Assembly: GCF_005871185.1 (NCBI RefSeq)
Contig: NZ_SWKN01000006.1
Span: 1,218,451-1,282,450, forward strand
From: Limnobacter alexandrii
GTDB taxonomy: Bacteria; Pseudomonadota; Gammaproteobacteria; Burkholderiales; Burkholderiaceae_B
Direction: 5' to 3'
DNA length: 64,000 nucleotides
Positions 1-9,100 of this stretch are shown here, piece by piece. The notes beneath the pieces are model-generated. The model did no database searches. It was not told where the DNA came from and saw nothing but the letters and a program-made list of their open reading frames with translations. How positions within the stretch are numbered: position 1 is the stretch's first letter; the number at the start of each line of letters is the position of its first letter. Both the position numbers and the translations under genes were made by a program.

Positions 1-822
1 CAAACGTTCGCCAGGCGGAATGAATTCAGCCAGTACGTTCAGCATGGATGTTTTGCCGGTGGATGTTGCGCCGCTGACCACAAGGTTGCAGCGTTTGCGA
101 ACAGCCTCTTGCATCAATTCGTACACCCGCGAATCGAAGGTGCCCAAACCCATCAGGTCTTCCGCACGCAGGGGGGTGCTTCTGAACTTACGGATGGACA
201 CCACCACGCCATCGCGGGCCAGTGGGGAAATGATCACGTTGATCCGGCTGCCATCGGGCAGGCGGGCGTCCACCATGGGGCTGGATTCATCGAGCCGGCG
301 ACCCAGTGGCGCCAGAATGCGGCGAACGATACGCAAAAGGTGGGCATTGTCCACGAAGCGGGCCTGAACGCGTTCCATGCGGCCCATTTTGGACACGTAA
401 ACGTCCTTGTAGCCGTTGATCATCACGTCTTCAACATTGGGATCGGCCAGCAGGTCTTCCAGCGGGCCAAAGCCTGCAATTTCCTTGTACAGCGAGTCGG
501 CCACGAAGGCCACCTCGGAATCGTTCAGCGGAATCTGTTTGCCATAAATCAGGCTCTGCACTTCACCTTGAATGAATTTCTCAAGGGCGCTGTTGTCCAT
601 TTTGGCAAAGGTGGCGCCTTTCTTTTCAATGATGGCCAAAATATGCTCATGGGCCATTTCCTTCACATCGGCCAGCACCGAAGAGTCCATTTCGCTGACT
701 TTCACGGTGGCGAATTGCAAGTCCTCAGCTGAATTGGCTGCATTGGATGCAGCGCCTTCAATGTGTTCAGGCTCCGTGGGCTTGGGGGGCGGCGCTTCCT
801 GGCCGAAAATGATCTCACTCAT
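1..822 (-). CDS. cpaF: Tad pilus assembly ATPase CpaF/TadA (C-terminus cut by window edge)
   Basis: Cytoplasmic secretion ATPase that powers assembly of Flp/Tad pili. The reading frame starts with ATG at 822 and runs off the left edge, so only about 274 residues are visible. The Walker A loop GATSTGKT lies near residue 247, just before the edge, and the upstream part has the usual CpaF N-terminal domain (for example VEDVMINGYKDVYV and RINVIISPLA). Its ATG overlaps the stop of cpaE in an ATGA, indicating translational coupling. It is the last visible gene of a minus-strand operon flp-tadE-cpaB-cpaC-cpaE-cpaF; tadB and tadC would be expected further left. Family assignment is secure. Confidence 0.93.
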   Translation of the reverse strand, partial: MSEIIFGQEAPPPKPTEPEHIEGAASNAANSAEDLQFATVKVSEMDSSVLADVKEMAHEHILAIIEKKGATFAKMDNSALEKFIQGEVQSLIYGKQIPLNDSEVAFVADSLYKEIAGFGPLEDLLADPNVEDVMINGYKDVYVSKMGRMERVQARFVDNAHLLRIVRRILAPLGRRLDESSPMVDARLPDGSRINVIISPLARDGVVVSIRKFRSTPLRAEDLMGLGTFDSRVYELMQEAVRKRCNLVVSGATSTGKTSMLNVLAEFIPPGERL

Positions 823-2018
823 TTGTTAAACCATTTTTTGAATGTACTTGACAGGCCACCGTGGCCCTCAAGGTGTTTGCGGTTGGCGTTCACTTTGCCG
901 AGCAGTTGTGCAACTGCTTTGGCATATGGATCTTTGGAATCGGCAGCAGACAACACCTGGCCACCATTGACCGCATTGATGAGGGGCGCACGACGGTCAG
1001 GCAAAGTGTGCACGGTTTCAATGTTGAGTTTCTTGGCGATCGATTCTGCGTCCAGCGCAACATCCTTGTGATAAGGCGTGACCACCAGGTCAAATGTCTG
1101 GGTTGCGATGCCTTTGTCGTTCAGGCCTTTGATCAATTCAGCCGCAGTCACAATTCCGGGTACGGATTGTGGGGTCAATACCATCGTGGCGTCTGCGCTG
1201 CGCAGAAGGCTGGCCACGAATTCAATGTTGGAGAAGCCGCACAAATCAATCACGATGTTCTCGAAGAAGGATTTGATCAGGTTCAAAAATTTCAGTGCAT
1301 CGGATGCGGAAATGTCACGCAAGTCCGCGAGGTTTCTGGGCAGTGAAAGTATGGCCACGCCCGTTGCATTGTTTCGGCGAAATGCAGTTTTTGCCAGTGT
1401 TGCATCAAAGCGCTTCAGGTTGCGCACGCATTCCACAAAGTCCATGGCACCTTGCTTGTCTTCGGCGGGTAGGTGTACCAGGCCATCGCCCAGGGGCAAG
1501 CCAAAATCGAGCAGCAGGGTGCTGTCTTTGTTTTGTTTGGCCAATTGCACCGCCAGGTTGACTGCCAGTGTGGTGGAGCCCACGCCTTGCCGTCCGCCTA
1601 GTACCACCAAGGCATAGCCTTTGCGCTCATTGCTTTGTTTGGGCGCTTTTTCAACCACGCCCGTCAGAATTTTTGTCACTTCGCCAGCACTTGAATCAAG
1701 GCTTAAAAAGTCTTTGACACCGGAGCGCAGTGCATTGACCACGTCTTCGGTCGAGTCCTTCGAACCCATCGCCACCACAGGCAGGTCGGGTGCCAGTTCT
1801 CGAAGTTCTTTCACGATCAGGCTGGCATCCAGGCCCACTTGTGGCGAGTAATCCACCACCGCCATGCTGGGCGATACCAAGCCTACACGTTTGGTGATTT
1901 CACTGAATGTGCCAGATTCGCGCACCAGCATGAAACGGTCACCCACTGCATCTGACAACCAAAGCCAATTGGCATCAGACCCACTGATGAACAGTATTCG
2001 GGGCATGCTTTGTTGCAT
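819..2018 (-). CDS. cpaE: Tad pilus localisation protein CpaE/TadZ (AAA/ParA-like)
   Basis: 399 residues. An N-terminal response-receiver-like domain (about 1-130) is followed by a MinD/ParA-type ATPase domain starting near residue 135. TadZ/CpaE proteins position the Tad machinery at the pole. The expected deviant Walker A loop appears as GRQGVGSTT: both lysines of the KGGxGKT pattern are replaced (R and S), so ATP binding or hydrolysis may be altered, as known for some TadZ proteins. A purine-rich AAGGGGA lies upstream of ATG 2018; a second in-frame ATG sits four codons later. It lies 12 bases after cpaC and overlaps cpaF by four bases. Confidence 0.88.
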   Translation of the reverse strand: MQQSMPRILFISGSDANWLWLSDAVGDRFMLVRESGTFSEITKRVGLVSPSMAVVDYSPQVGLDASLIVKELRELAPDLPVVAMGSKDSTEDVVNALRSGVKDFLSLDSSAGEVTKILTGVVEKAPKQSNERKGYALVVLGGRQGVGSTTLAVNLAVQLAKQNKDSTLLLDFGLPLGDGLVHLPAEDKQGAMDFVECVRNLKRFDATLAKTAFRRNNATGVAILSLPRNLADLRDISASDALKFLNLIKSFFENIVIDLCGFSNIEFVASLLRSADATMVLTPQSVPGIVTAAELIKGLNDKGIATQTFDLVVTPYHKDVALDAESIAKKLNIETVHTLPDRRAPLINAVNGGQVLSAADSKDPYAKAVAQLLGKVNANRKHLEGHGGLSSTFKKWFNK

Positions 2019-2030
2019 CGCTGATTCCCC

Positions 2031-3392
2031 TTAATTGTTGGTGAAGCCAGGAACAGGCTCTTTCGCGGCAGGCAGGAAGAGTTGGCTCCACACGCTGCGC
2101 GGGCGCATACCCACATTCTGGCCTGGGAGGGCCAAAGCGGGTGCGTCTGCTGCACGGGGTTTTACAAATCGTGGTGTCACAATGATCAGCAATTCCTTGT
2201 CTTCACGGCTGTAGGTGTTGCCCTTGAAGAAGGCACCCAGAATCGGAATTTCAGACAGCCAGGGGACCCGGTTGGCGTTGGCAATGATGTTTCGGCTGAT
2301 CAAGCCGCCGATCACAAAACTTTGGTTTTCGCCCAGTTCAACCGTGGTGCTTGCACGGCGAGTCAGGATGGCGGGAACCAGCACACCCTGAATGGATGTG
2401 CCGCGAGAAAAGTCGAGATCGCTGACTTCGGGCGATACCTTCAAGGCGATTGTTTTGTTCGACAAAATGGTGGGCGTAAAACTTAAACCCACACCAAACT
2501 TTTTGTACTCAATGCCAATGGTGCCGTTGCCGGAAGGCACTGGAATTGGAATTTCGCCACCCGCGAGAAATGATGCATCCTGGCCCGACTGGGCAATCAG
2601 TGAGGGTTCTGCGAGAACCTTCGCATACCCATCGGCTTGCAGAATATTCAGGTTGGCTGTCAGGTCGCCAGCCCGATTGCCCAAGGTGAGCCCGAATGCA
2701 TTTGCAACAGAGTTGCTGGCAGATGCCACTGGATTTGCAATGGCATAGCTAAATCCACCGTTGTTGAATTCGCCGGCCAAGTTAATCCCCAAGCGTTGCA
2801 ATTCACTGCGGGTAAATTCCACCACTTTCACATCCACCTGCACGGTGCCCGATGTTTGTATGGTTGCCTCATCAATCAGTTCGGCTGGTTTGCCATCGCT
2901 GCCCGGTTTGATCAAACTTTCCCGGGCCTGCTGATAGGTGCTGACATTCGGCGTTGAGCCTGAAAGTTTTAACACCTGTCCTTCGGTTTCAAGGTTCAGG
3001 TCTTTCAGCGTTGAAATTGTTTCAGCCGCTTTGCCGGTTACTGAGACCGTGATCACCCGGGCCATGCTGGCACCACGATCCCAAATCAATAGCGATGTAG
3101 AACCGGTTTTCAGGCCAGTCACAAGAACACCTGCATTTTTACCACCGCGGTCGGTGGGTTTGAGTACGGTAACCGAGGCAATGCTGGGGTCGCCAATCGA
3201 CACCCGTGCAGGAATGCCGGGCAGGCTGATGACCTTCTGGAAACCAGTGCTCAGGGTGAGTACAAAAGGTGCGGTGCTACTGGGTGCCGCGGGTGTTTGC
3301 CCCACTGCCACCTGGGGGCTGATCAGCCCTGCACATGCAATTAATGAAATTGCTGCGACCACACTTTTCAAGGTGATGTTGTTGTTCTTCAT
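2031..3392 (-). CDS. cpaC: Tad secretin CpaC/RcpA
   Basis: Outer-membrane secretin forming the pore through which the Flp pilus exits. 453 residues with a signal peptide (about 1-31, hydrophobic core then AVGQ), an N-terminal pilus-secretin domain (about 45-120) and the secretin domain in the C-terminal half, with secretin-typical stretches VLAEPSLIAQSGQDASFLAGGE-like around residue 260-280 and SFVIGGLIS near 365. The ATG overlaps the cpaB stop by four bases (ATGA). The C-terminus after about 420 is proline/alanine rich. Family is certain; the exact pilus role is inferred from the operon. Confidence 0.92.
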   Translation of the reverse strand: MKNNNITLKSVVAAISLIACAGLISPQVAVGQTPAAPSSTAPFVLTLSTGFQKVISLPGIPARVSIGDPSIASVTVLKPTDRGGKNAGVLVTGLKTGSTSLLIWDRGASMARVITVSVTGKAAETISTLKDLNLETEGQVLKLSGSTPNVSTYQQARESLIKPGSDGKPAELIDEATIQTSGTVQVDVKVVEFTRSELQRLGINLAGEFNNGGFSYAIANPVASASNSVANAFGLTLGNRAGDLTANLNILQADGYAKVLAEPSLIAQSGQDASFLAGGEIPIPVPSGNGTIGIEYKKFGVGLSFTPTILSNKTIALKVSPEVSDLDFSRGTSIQGVLVPAILTRRASTTVELGENQSFVIGGLISRNIIANANRVPWLSEIPILGAFFKGNTYSREDKELLIIVTPRFVKPRAADAPALALPGQNVGMRPRSVWSQLFLPAAKEPVPGFTNN

Positions 3393-4354
3393 CGCGCTGT
3401 TTCCCGGGTTGTTTCGCCGCCGCGAATTACCTCAACGGTTGCCGGTTCGGCCGTACGTTGTGTGGTTTGCGCGGGTTTTTTGTTGTCCTTTGTGTTGCCG
3501 CTACCGGGCAACATGGCATTGTTCAGCGAGGTTCCTGCAAAGGCTTTGTCGCTTGGGCTCAGTTCAATCGGCGGTTGTACTTTCAGTACTTTGCCATCCG
3601 CGCCTTTCACGGGCACAGGTTTCAGAACGGTGTCGGGCTGAGGGTACTTGCTCATGTCAGGAAGTTCTTCTTCCTCGGGGCTGCGCAACACCACAAACAA
3701 TTCGCCCTGAGTTTGCGCAATGGCCAGTGTATTGATGTCGGCTGTGGGCACTTCCACCATCATCGCTTTTAAACGTACCGGGCGGTTGTTCACATCTTTG
3801 TCATTGGCGGCGTTGGTTGTTTCTGGCGCATTCACCAACTGAGAGCCGACGGACAGCACTCGCAGCTTGGGCATGATCAGGCGTGAAATCGTTTCTTCAA
3901 TTTCGCGGCTGTTGGATTTGAAGATCGAGAACACATCGACATAATCACCGGCCTTGATTTTGGCGGTGGCCACGTTGTTTTCATCCAGACGCAGTGCGAA
4001 AGCGCGGTAACCCTCACGCACTTCGGCAGCCACTGCGCCAGATTCAAAATATTGGCTGGTCACTGGCAAGCCTTTGCCAATGTTGAACAGGGGTTTTTTG
4101 CCGATGACATCGCCAATGTCGGTGAAGGCACCACTGGGTGCAATGGCAAATTTTTCCACCTTCAGCATCTCGGGCATGACAGGCTTGCCGAACTGAATTT
4201 CAACCGTGCTGACGACTACGGGGAAGCGTTCGAGTTCGGTTTTGATGGCTTCTCCACCTTTCTTCACGTTCTGACCTGACAAAAAGGCCATGACCATGAA
4301 AATCAGTCCGATCCCCAATAGCAGCAATGCGAGTATTTTTGTTTTTCCTGACAT
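3389..4354 (-). CDS. cpaB: Flp pilus assembly protein CpaB/RcpC
   Basis: 321 residues. One N-terminal membrane segment (about 7-25) is followed by an SAF-type domain (about 45-115) and the RcpC/CpaB domain (about 120-240, YRAFALRLDENNVA, then GDYVDVFSI). CpaB proteins act in the periplasm with the secretin. The C-terminal 70 residues are low complexity, rich in proline, lysine and threonine. It sits between tadE and cpaC and overlaps cpaC by four bases. Length and domain order are typical. Confidence 0.9.
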   Translation of the reverse strand: MSGKTKILALLLLGIGLIFMVMAFLSGQNVKKGGEAIKTELERFPVVVSTVEIQFGKPVMPEMLKVEKFAIAPSGAFTDIGDVIGKKPLFNIGKGLPVTSQYFESGAVAAEVREGYRAFALRLDENNVATAKIKAGDYVDVFSIFKSNSREIEETISRLIMPKLRVLSVGSQLVNAPETTNAANDKDVNNRPVRLKAMMVEVPTADINTLAIAQTQGELFVVLRSPEEEELPDMSKYPQPDTVLKPVPVKGADGKVLKVQPPIELSPSDKAFAGTSLNNAMLPGSGNTKDNKKPAQTTQRTAEPATVEVIRGGETTRETAR

Positions 4355-4378
4355 GTCGCGAAGGGCTCCCGGAAGAAT

Positions 4379-4873
4379 TTACAGTGCGTCGGTGTTCTGG
4401 TACAGAACCACAGCGCTGGCGCTGAGTTGTTCTGGAAAAAAAGTGTCTGCAAAAGGAATGTTGGACAAAAACGGATTCTCGGCTGTATTAAAAAATCCCC
4501 GAAACTCCAGGCAACTCAAGGCCGGGTTGGTCCCCGCACCCAGTGCATTGCCGCAATCTGCCGCACCGGCCAATTGGTCGGTTGAAAAACTAAAACCCGC
4601 CGGATACATCGCGCTGGGCAGGGAATTCAACAACAATTGCCTGGCCGCAGACTCTGGGTCGGCTGTGCTTCCGGCAACAGCCACGCTTCGCGCAGCTTGA
4701 GATACTGCTGAGCTAAGCGTGTGTTGCACCATGAACAACAAGCTGTAACCCACAATTGCAAAAATGACTGTGAGTACAACCGGCAACATCAAAGCCAACT
4801 CCACAAGTTGTGCACCGCGCTGTTGTTCAGCGCGGTTGAGAAAAGCAGAGCGAGCCCGAGTGGCTGTATTCAT
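4379..4873 (-). CDS. TadE/TadG-like pseudopilin
   Basis: 164 residues. The N-terminus has the TadE signature: a short basic stretch, a Gly-Ala then QLVELALMLPVVLTVIFA, a prepilin-type hydrophobic helix containing the conserved Glu five residues after the likely cleavage glycine (RG/AQLVE). The rest is a predicted extracytoplasmic domain with two cysteines (in DCGNALG and LSCLEF) that could form a disulfide. TadE-like pseudopilins are minor components needed for Flp pilus assembly. Here it sits directly between flp and cpaB, a slot that in many tad loci holds the prepilin peptidase gene; no peptidase is present in the window. Confidence 0.82.
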   Translation of the reverse strand: MNTATRARSAFLNRAEQQRGAQLVELALMLPVVLTVIFAIVGYSLLFMVQHTLSSAVSQAARSVAVAGSTADPESAARQLLLNSLPSAMYPAGFSFSTDQLAGAADCGNALGAGTNPALSCLEFRGFFNTAENPFLSNIPFADTFFPEQLSASAVVLYQNTDAL

Positions 4874-4894
4874 GGTTACTTCATTGCGAGAGCT

Positions 4895-5080
4895 TTACTC
4901 TCCGCCGCCAGTCAAGGAGTTAACGATGTTGGTAAATGCAGTATCCAAACCATCACCCAAGGTGGCAAATCCAGCCACGGCCAGCGCAACTACCAGGGCC
5001 GCAATTACCGCGTACTCAATCAAGGAAGCGCCTTCTTCCTTGCGTTTCAAAACCAACTGCTTGTTTGCTGCTTTGCTCAT
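4895..5080 (-). CDS. flp: Flp/Fap-type major pilin
   Basis: 61 residues, the structural subunit of the Flp pilus. It has a basic leader ending KRKEEG, then ASLIEYAVIAALVVAL, matching the Flp processing motif G/xxxxEY, a hydrophobic helix, and a short polar tail with a threonine/serine-containing end. ATG 5080 is preferred over the in-frame GTG at 5089 because AGGAG lies eight bases upstream of 5080. First gene of the tad operon; the 15 base-pair region upstream holds a palindrome over a candidate -10 element. Confidence 0.92.
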   Translation of the reverse strand: MSKAANKQLVLKRKEEGASLIEYAVIAALVVALAVAGFATLGDGLDTAFTNIVNSLTGGGE

Positions 5081-5124
5081 GACATTCACTCCTGTGTGAA
5101 AACATCGAACTCTAGGTCGAATTC

Positions 5125-5156
5125 CCCCATATTAGGGGTACTCCAAATGGATCAAA
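5125..5156 (-). promoter_or_regulatory. Candidate flp promoter with palindrome over the -10 element
   Basis: Read on the minus strand: -35-like TTTGAT (5151-5156), 16-base spacer, -10-like TAATAT (5129-5134). The -10 is embedded in the palindrome CCCC-TAATAT-GGGG (5125-5138), which could be an operator. Visual assignment only; no transcript start is known. The remaining 5157-5330 shows nothing else I can name. Confidence 0.4.
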
Positions 5157-5330
5157 ACCAAGATCAGACTGTGATTTGCACCGTCTATTCACAATTTTGA
5201 CCTCAAGGACCACAGCAATCCTAGGGATTTACACCCAAACTGATTACTCCTTGTGAGTTACGATAGTAAACCAAGTCTGTGACTTGTTGATTAGTACCAT
5301 TAGAAACAATTTGCCTTTGATGAATTATTC

Positions 5331-6047
5331 ATGCAAAAGACACATCTACCCAGAGCCCTAATGGGGCCCCTCCACGCTGTAATTGGTTTAGTCACTGGTG
5401 GGGTGCCCGTTTCCAAAGAGCCGGGCAAAGCCAAACGCCCCTATGAGCGCTCCAAAGAAATCACGCAAAAAGCATGTGCGAAGGCGGCTGCAGTGTCGGG
5501 CAGCCTGGCTTTGCCGGTGGGCCCTTTGGGCATGTTGACTGTGCTGCCTGATCTCATCATTGTGTGGCGCATTCAGGCGCAAATGGTGGCCGACATTGCA
5601 GTGGCGTTTGGCCACAAGAAACCCTTGACCGAACAGGAATTGATGACATGTCTTTTCCGGCACGTGGCAGGCACAGCGGTGCGCGAGTATGAAAGATCGA
5701 TTCCGCTGGAGCACGAAGAGAAAACAGGCAGGTCGGTGCTTGATTTGATTGACCGCTTCACGCGCAGTGGCAGCCGGGACATTGCTGTACGTGTAACAAA
5801 ACAAATCGGACAGGCGGTGTTTGAGCGCGTGGCCAAGCGCACTGCGTCCCGAATTGTGCCCTTGGCTGGTGCTGCGGTGGTGTCTGCTTATGCTGCGCTG
5901 GACACCAAAGAAGTGGCGCGCACGGCAGTGGAAATGTTCTCCGGCGAAAAGTTACCTGCCCGAAAAAGCAAAAAAACTTATCCAAGGCCTGAAGAAATGT
6001 TCAATGTCGACAATGTGAAAGACATTCAACCCGACCAAGGGGCTTGA
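5331..6047 (+). CDS. EcsC-like protein
   Basis: 238 residues, divergent from the tad operon. A central hydrophobic stretch (about 57-80, ALPVGPLGMLTVLPDLIIVW) followed by a charged helix resembles the conserved core of the EcsC/DUF697-like family, proteins of unknown biochemical role often found at membranes. A second hydrophobic alanine-rich stretch occurs near 180-195. The C-terminus is lysine rich and acidic. No catalytic motif is visible. The family call is from pattern memory and could be wrong. Confidence 0.5.
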   Translation: MQKTHLPRALMGPLHAVIGLVTGGVPVSKEPGKAKRPYERSKEITQKACAKAAAVSGSLALPVGPLGMLTVLPDLIIVWRIQAQMVADIAVAFGHKKPLTEQELMTCLFRHVAGTAVREYERSIPLEHEEKTGRSVLDLIDRFTRSGSRDIAVRVTKQIGQAVFERVAKRTASRIVPLAGAAVVSAYAALDTKEVARTAVEMFSGEKLPARKSKKTYPRPEEMFNVDNVKDIQPDQGA

Positions 6048-6158
6048 ACCCTCGCTGGCTCTGTGTAAAACTGATTCAGAGCCTCGTGTTGCTCACAAGG
6101 CAGTCACAAGGCACCTCGCACTCGCAGAAACCTATCCGTTTCGTGGAGGAAAGTGGTC

Positions 6159-9100
6159 ATGAATGCCCCTCAGTATCCGCTGTACCGCGCAGTCACGCTC
6201 AGTGACAAATACGCCCTCCCCAAAGGAAAAGTTTACCTCACCGGCACACAGGCGCTTGTGCGCCTCATGCTGCTTCAGTCTGAACTGGATCGCATGAATG
6301 GTCTGAATACCGGGGGCTTTGCCTCAGGCTATCGGGGGTCGCCCCTGGGCGGCGTAGATCAGGCTTTTTGGGCAGCAAAGCCGTTCCTGAAGCCAGCGAA
6401 CATTCACTTTCAGGCTGGCGTGAATGAAGACCTGGCCGCCACCTCAGTGTGGGGCAGCCAGCAGCTCAATCTGTTTCAGGGCGCAAAAGTCGACGGTGTG
6501 TTTGGCCTTTGGTATGGCAAAGGGCCGGGCGTGGATCGAAGCCTGGATGTGTTCAAGCATGCCAATGCCGCAGGTACATCCAGACACGGTGGCGTGTTGT
6601 TGGTGGCCGGTGATGACCATGCTGCGAAAAGCTCGACCTTGCCGCATCAGTCCGATCATGTGTTGAAAGCGGCCATGATCCCCGTGCTGTTTCCAAGCAA
6701 TGTGCAGGAAATTCTCGATTTTGGCGTGCTCGGTTATGCGATGAGTCGCTACGCTGGCGTGTGGGTGGGCATGAAAACAGTGGCTGATGTGGTGGAGTGC
6801 TCGGCGACTGTCGACATTGACCCTGCGCGCCACCAGTTTGTATTGCCCACCGATTTCACCATGCCCGAAGGCGGCCTGAATATTCGCTGGCCCGACACTG
6901 CCCTGGCCCAGGAAGCCCGCTTGATTGATCACAAGTTGTACGCGGCGCTGGCTTTTTGCAGGGCCAACGGCATCAACAGAACGGTAATTGATTCGCCCAC
7001 CCCGCGCTTTGGTATCGTGGCCACTGGCAAAGCGTTTCAAGACACCTTGCAAGCCTTGAATGACATGGGTTTAGACGCCCCACGCTGCGCCGAAATTGGT
7101 TTGAGGGTGTACAAGGTGGGCATGGTGTGGCCGTTGGATGCCGTGGGCATTCGGGAATTCGCCAAGGGTTTGCAGGAAATTCTTGTGATCGAAGAAAAGC
7201 GCCAACTGGTGGAGTATCAAATCAAGGAAGAGCTGTACGCCTGGCATGAGGATGTTCGCCCCAAGGTGTACGGCAAGTTTGACGAGAGGTTGGCTGAAGA
7301 TGGCCGCGAGGGTGGAGAATGGTCGCTGCCGCAGGGCAACTGGCTGTTGCCCAGCCACTATGAACTAGACCCAGCATTAATTGCATTGGCAATTGCCAAA
7401 CGCTTGCGCCACATGCAACTGCCTGCCGACATCACAGCGCAGATCGAAAACCGGATCAACACCATTGAACACAGCCAGGAAGTGGGGCATTCAGCCCACG
7501 TGCCGGTTGAACGCAAGCCTTACTTTTGCTCAGGTTGCCCGCACAACACATCCACGAAAGTGCCTGAGGGCAGCCGTGCCATGGCAGGCATTGGTTGCCA
7601 CTACATGGCGGTGTGGATGGACAGGAACACGCAAACCTACACACAAATGGGCGGTGAGGGTGTGCCCTGGATTGGACAGGCCCCGTTCACTGAAACGCAA
7701 CATGTGTTTGCCAATTTGGGCGACGGCACTTATTTTCACTCGGGGATTCTGGCCATTCGGGCCAGCGTTGCTGCAGGCGTAAATATCACCTACAAATTGC
7801 TTTACAACGATGCTGTGGCGATGACAGGTGGGCAACATCTCGACGGCACGCTCACAGTGCCCCAGCTTACCCGCCAACTGGCCGCTGAAGGTGTGGCCAA
7901 AATAGTGATTGTCAGCGACAACCCGGCGGCGCATCTGCGCAAGGTGCCAGACGATCCCAAGGCCGAAGGCATTGAGGTGTTTCACCGTCGCGACATGGAC
8001 ACCGTGCAGAAATTGTTGCGCGACATCAAGGGCACCACAGTGCTGGTGTACGAGCAAACCTGTGCCTCGGAAAAACGCCGCAGGCGCAAGCGCACCGATC
8101 CTGCCACAGGCCAATTGATGTACCCCAATCCCGCCAAGCGGGTGTTGATCAACCCGCGGGTGTGCGAAGGTTGTGGTGACTGTTCCAAACATTCGAATTG
8201 TTTGTCGATTGAGCCTGTTTCCACGCCCTGGGGGGTGAAACGCACCATCAACCAATCCACCTGCAACAAAGATTACAGTTGTCTTGAAGGGCTTTGCCCC
8301 AGCCTGGTGACCGTGGAAGGTGGCGAGTTGCGCAAACCCGATACTTCGATGCAGCACAGTGAACTGAGCCAGGCCTGCGCAAGCCTTGCGGAGCCAAAAT
8401 TTCACATTCATCCCGACGAGCTTGAACAACGCTACGCTGTGCTGATCAACGGTGTGGGTGGTACTGGAGTAGTCACAATCGGCGCATGGCTGGGTATGGC
8501 TGCGCATTTGCAAGGCATGGAGGCTTTGGCGCTGGACATGGCCGGCTTGGCCCAGAAGGGCGGTGCCGTGTTTTCTCATGTGCAGTTTGCCCCGGCGGGC
8601 AACTCCCTGGCGTCTTCGAAAATTCCCGTGGGCGAAGCCGACTTGATGATAGGCGGTGACCTTGTTGTGTCAGCCCATGAAAAAACACTGGAGTTGCTCA
8701 ATAGCGCAGCATTTGCAGTGGTGAATACAGACACGCCACCCACAGCCGATTTTATTGCCCAGCGAGACTGGTGTGCCCCTGTTGAACAAATGCACTCTGA
8801 CATTGCACGGGCGCTGAATGAGCCCGCTCAACATTACACACCGATTCGAGCCCAATGGTTTGCCGAAAAATTGTTTGGCGACACGGTGTATGCCAATGCA
8901 TTGCTGTTGGGTGTTGCCTGGCAGCGTGGGTGCTTGCCCTTGCACTTGGCCGCCTTGCGCAAAGCCATTGAATTGAACGGCGTGAAGGTGAAGGAAAACC
9001 TGCTGGCGTTTGATGCAGGCAGGCTGGCCGTATCAAACCCTGACTTGCTTGAACGAATATTGGACAATCCTGTTGAACCACATGATTCGCTTGAAAGTGA

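Noticed and set aside
7530-8579. Long minus-strand frame of 349 codons inside the indolepyruvate oxidoreductase gene
   Set aside because: Antisense shadow: histidine/glycine-rich translation with no family pattern, opposite a well supported conserved gene.
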